Positions 5,446-5,767 of a stretch of DNA of 5,767 nt are shown here, piece by piece. Numbering within the stretch: position 1 is the stretch's first letter; every line of letters starts with the position of its first letter. This stretch comes from Actinomycetota bacterium (GTDB lineage Bacteria; Actinomycetota; Geothermincolia; Fen-727; Anoxymicrobiaceae). The position numbers and the translations under genes were made by a program. The stretch covers positions 1 through 5,767 of the forward strand of contig PMDX01000334.1 in the NCBI GenBank assembly GCA_003154635.1, read 5' to 3'. The notes under the pieces were generated by a model that saw only the letters and a list, made by a program, of their open reading frames with translations, did no database searches and was not told where the DNA came from.

Positions 5446-5767
5446 TTGGCAGAAGTAACAATCGTAGGTGCCGGCCTGTCCGGTATGATAGCCGCCATCA
5501 ACCTGGCGCGAAACAACCACGAGGTGACCATACTCGAGCGCGAGAGCCGCATCGGAGGCTGGGGTATCTTCCGGCCGGACCCAGCGGGTAGCTGGTTCGA
5601 CCTCGAAGCCATGAATCACTGGACCGGTGTCGACCTCTCTCCCTCGGCCAAGGTCATCGAGGAATCTTACGCCTACTCCTACGGCAAGCAGTTCGTAGTG
5701 CCCGGGAAGGCAAAGATCAAGCTCTACATGGTCGAGCGCGGCGCGCGTTCCACCTCGCTCGATACGA
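5446..5767 (+). CDS. FAD-dependent oxidoreductase, array copy D (3' end outside window)
   Basis: The first 107 codons of a fourth paralog, starting at TTG and open to the right edge. The translation opens M-AEVTIVGAGLSGM, with the Rossmann glycine motif at 8-13, Glu31, IGGW (36-39), RPDPAGSWFD (43-52) and ERGARSTSLD (97-106). It matches copy C at about 72% of these residues by hand count (30 differences in 107, no gaps). Its IFRPDP (41-46) agrees with copy B rather than the VSRPDP of copy C, while IGGW agrees with C, so copy D is not a simple recent duplicate of its neighbour. A 176-base gap holding the vestigial tail and a hairpin separates it from copy C. The full length should be near 355 residues. 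The family is clear; the substrate is unknown. Confidence 0.88.
   Translation, partial: MAEVTIVGAGLSGMIAAINLARNNHEVTILERESRIGGWGIFRPDPAGSWFDLEAMNHWTGVDLSPSAKVIEESYAYSYGKQFVVPGKAKIKLYMVERGARSTSLDT

Larger units (their letters stand above)
1784..5767 (+). repeat. Tandem array of four paralogous flavoprotein genes
   Basis: Copies A (1784), B (2909), C (4205) and D (5446) follow each other on one strand, with gaps of 39, 225 and 176 bases. Their order of landmarks is the same and B, C and D share the RPDPAGSWFD motif. B and C differ at many synonymous positions, so these are aged duplications and not an assembly artefact. The array is open to the right and may include more copies. Confidence 0.9.

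Noticed and set aside
1784..5767. Assembly artefact or collapsed repeat as the cause of the tandem copies
   Set aside because: Copies B, C and D differ at many synonymous and nonsynonymous sites and have different gaps, so they are genuinely distinct genes.

Overview
The window is a single-strand (+) cluster of flavin enzymes on moderately GC-rich DNA. It holds the last codons of an upstream gene, one long FAD-linked oxidase/dehydrogenase gene, and then at least four consecutive paralogous FAD-dependent oxidoreductase genes (called copies A to D here); the fourth runs off the right edge. Shine-Dalgarno sequences close to AGGAGG, TTG starts on two genes and tight same-strand packing indicate a prokaryote. 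Frequent ATA (Ile) and AGG/AGA (Arg) codons alongside GC-rich third positions would fit a thermophile-related or deep-branching bacterial lineage, for example some uncultured Actinobacteriota. This is a weak guess: an archaeon is not excluded and nothing here fixes the taxon.

Layout: 2-37, C-terminal tail of an upstream CDS whose stop overlaps the next gene's ribosome site. 48-1676, a 542-residue PCMH-type FAD-binding oxidoreductase. 1677-1783, a GC-rich gap able to fold into a closed structure. 1784-2869 (copy A, TTG start), the divergent, cysteine-rich member. 2909-3979 (copy B). 3980-4204, a gap opening with a very strong hairpin. 4205-5269 (copy C), about 78% identical to copy B over the first 330 residues by hand count. 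5270-5445, a gap that begins with a vestige of the C-terminal tail of another copy. 5446-5767 (copy D, TTG start), N-terminal 107 residues only. No gene-free stretch exceeds 300 bases, and no tRNA, rRNA, insertion sequence or CRISPR array was seen.

Working together (inference): the first gene resembles flavoproteins that oxidise alcohols, hydroxy acids or alkylphenol side chains. The paralogs have an N-terminal FAD Rossmann motif, a central ATG motif and a C-terminal FAD-contact segment, as in the geranylgeranyl-reductase-like and amine-oxidase/phytoene-desaturase-like flavoproteins. Same-strand order and short gaps suggest a co-regulated redox pathway, perhaps acting on a hydrophobic substrate, but substrate and electron partner cannot be read from the sequence. 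The most notable points are the repeated duplication of a compact (~355 aa) flavoprotein next to a FAD-linked oxidase, and the tail fragment between copies C and D, which records past gain or loss of copies.
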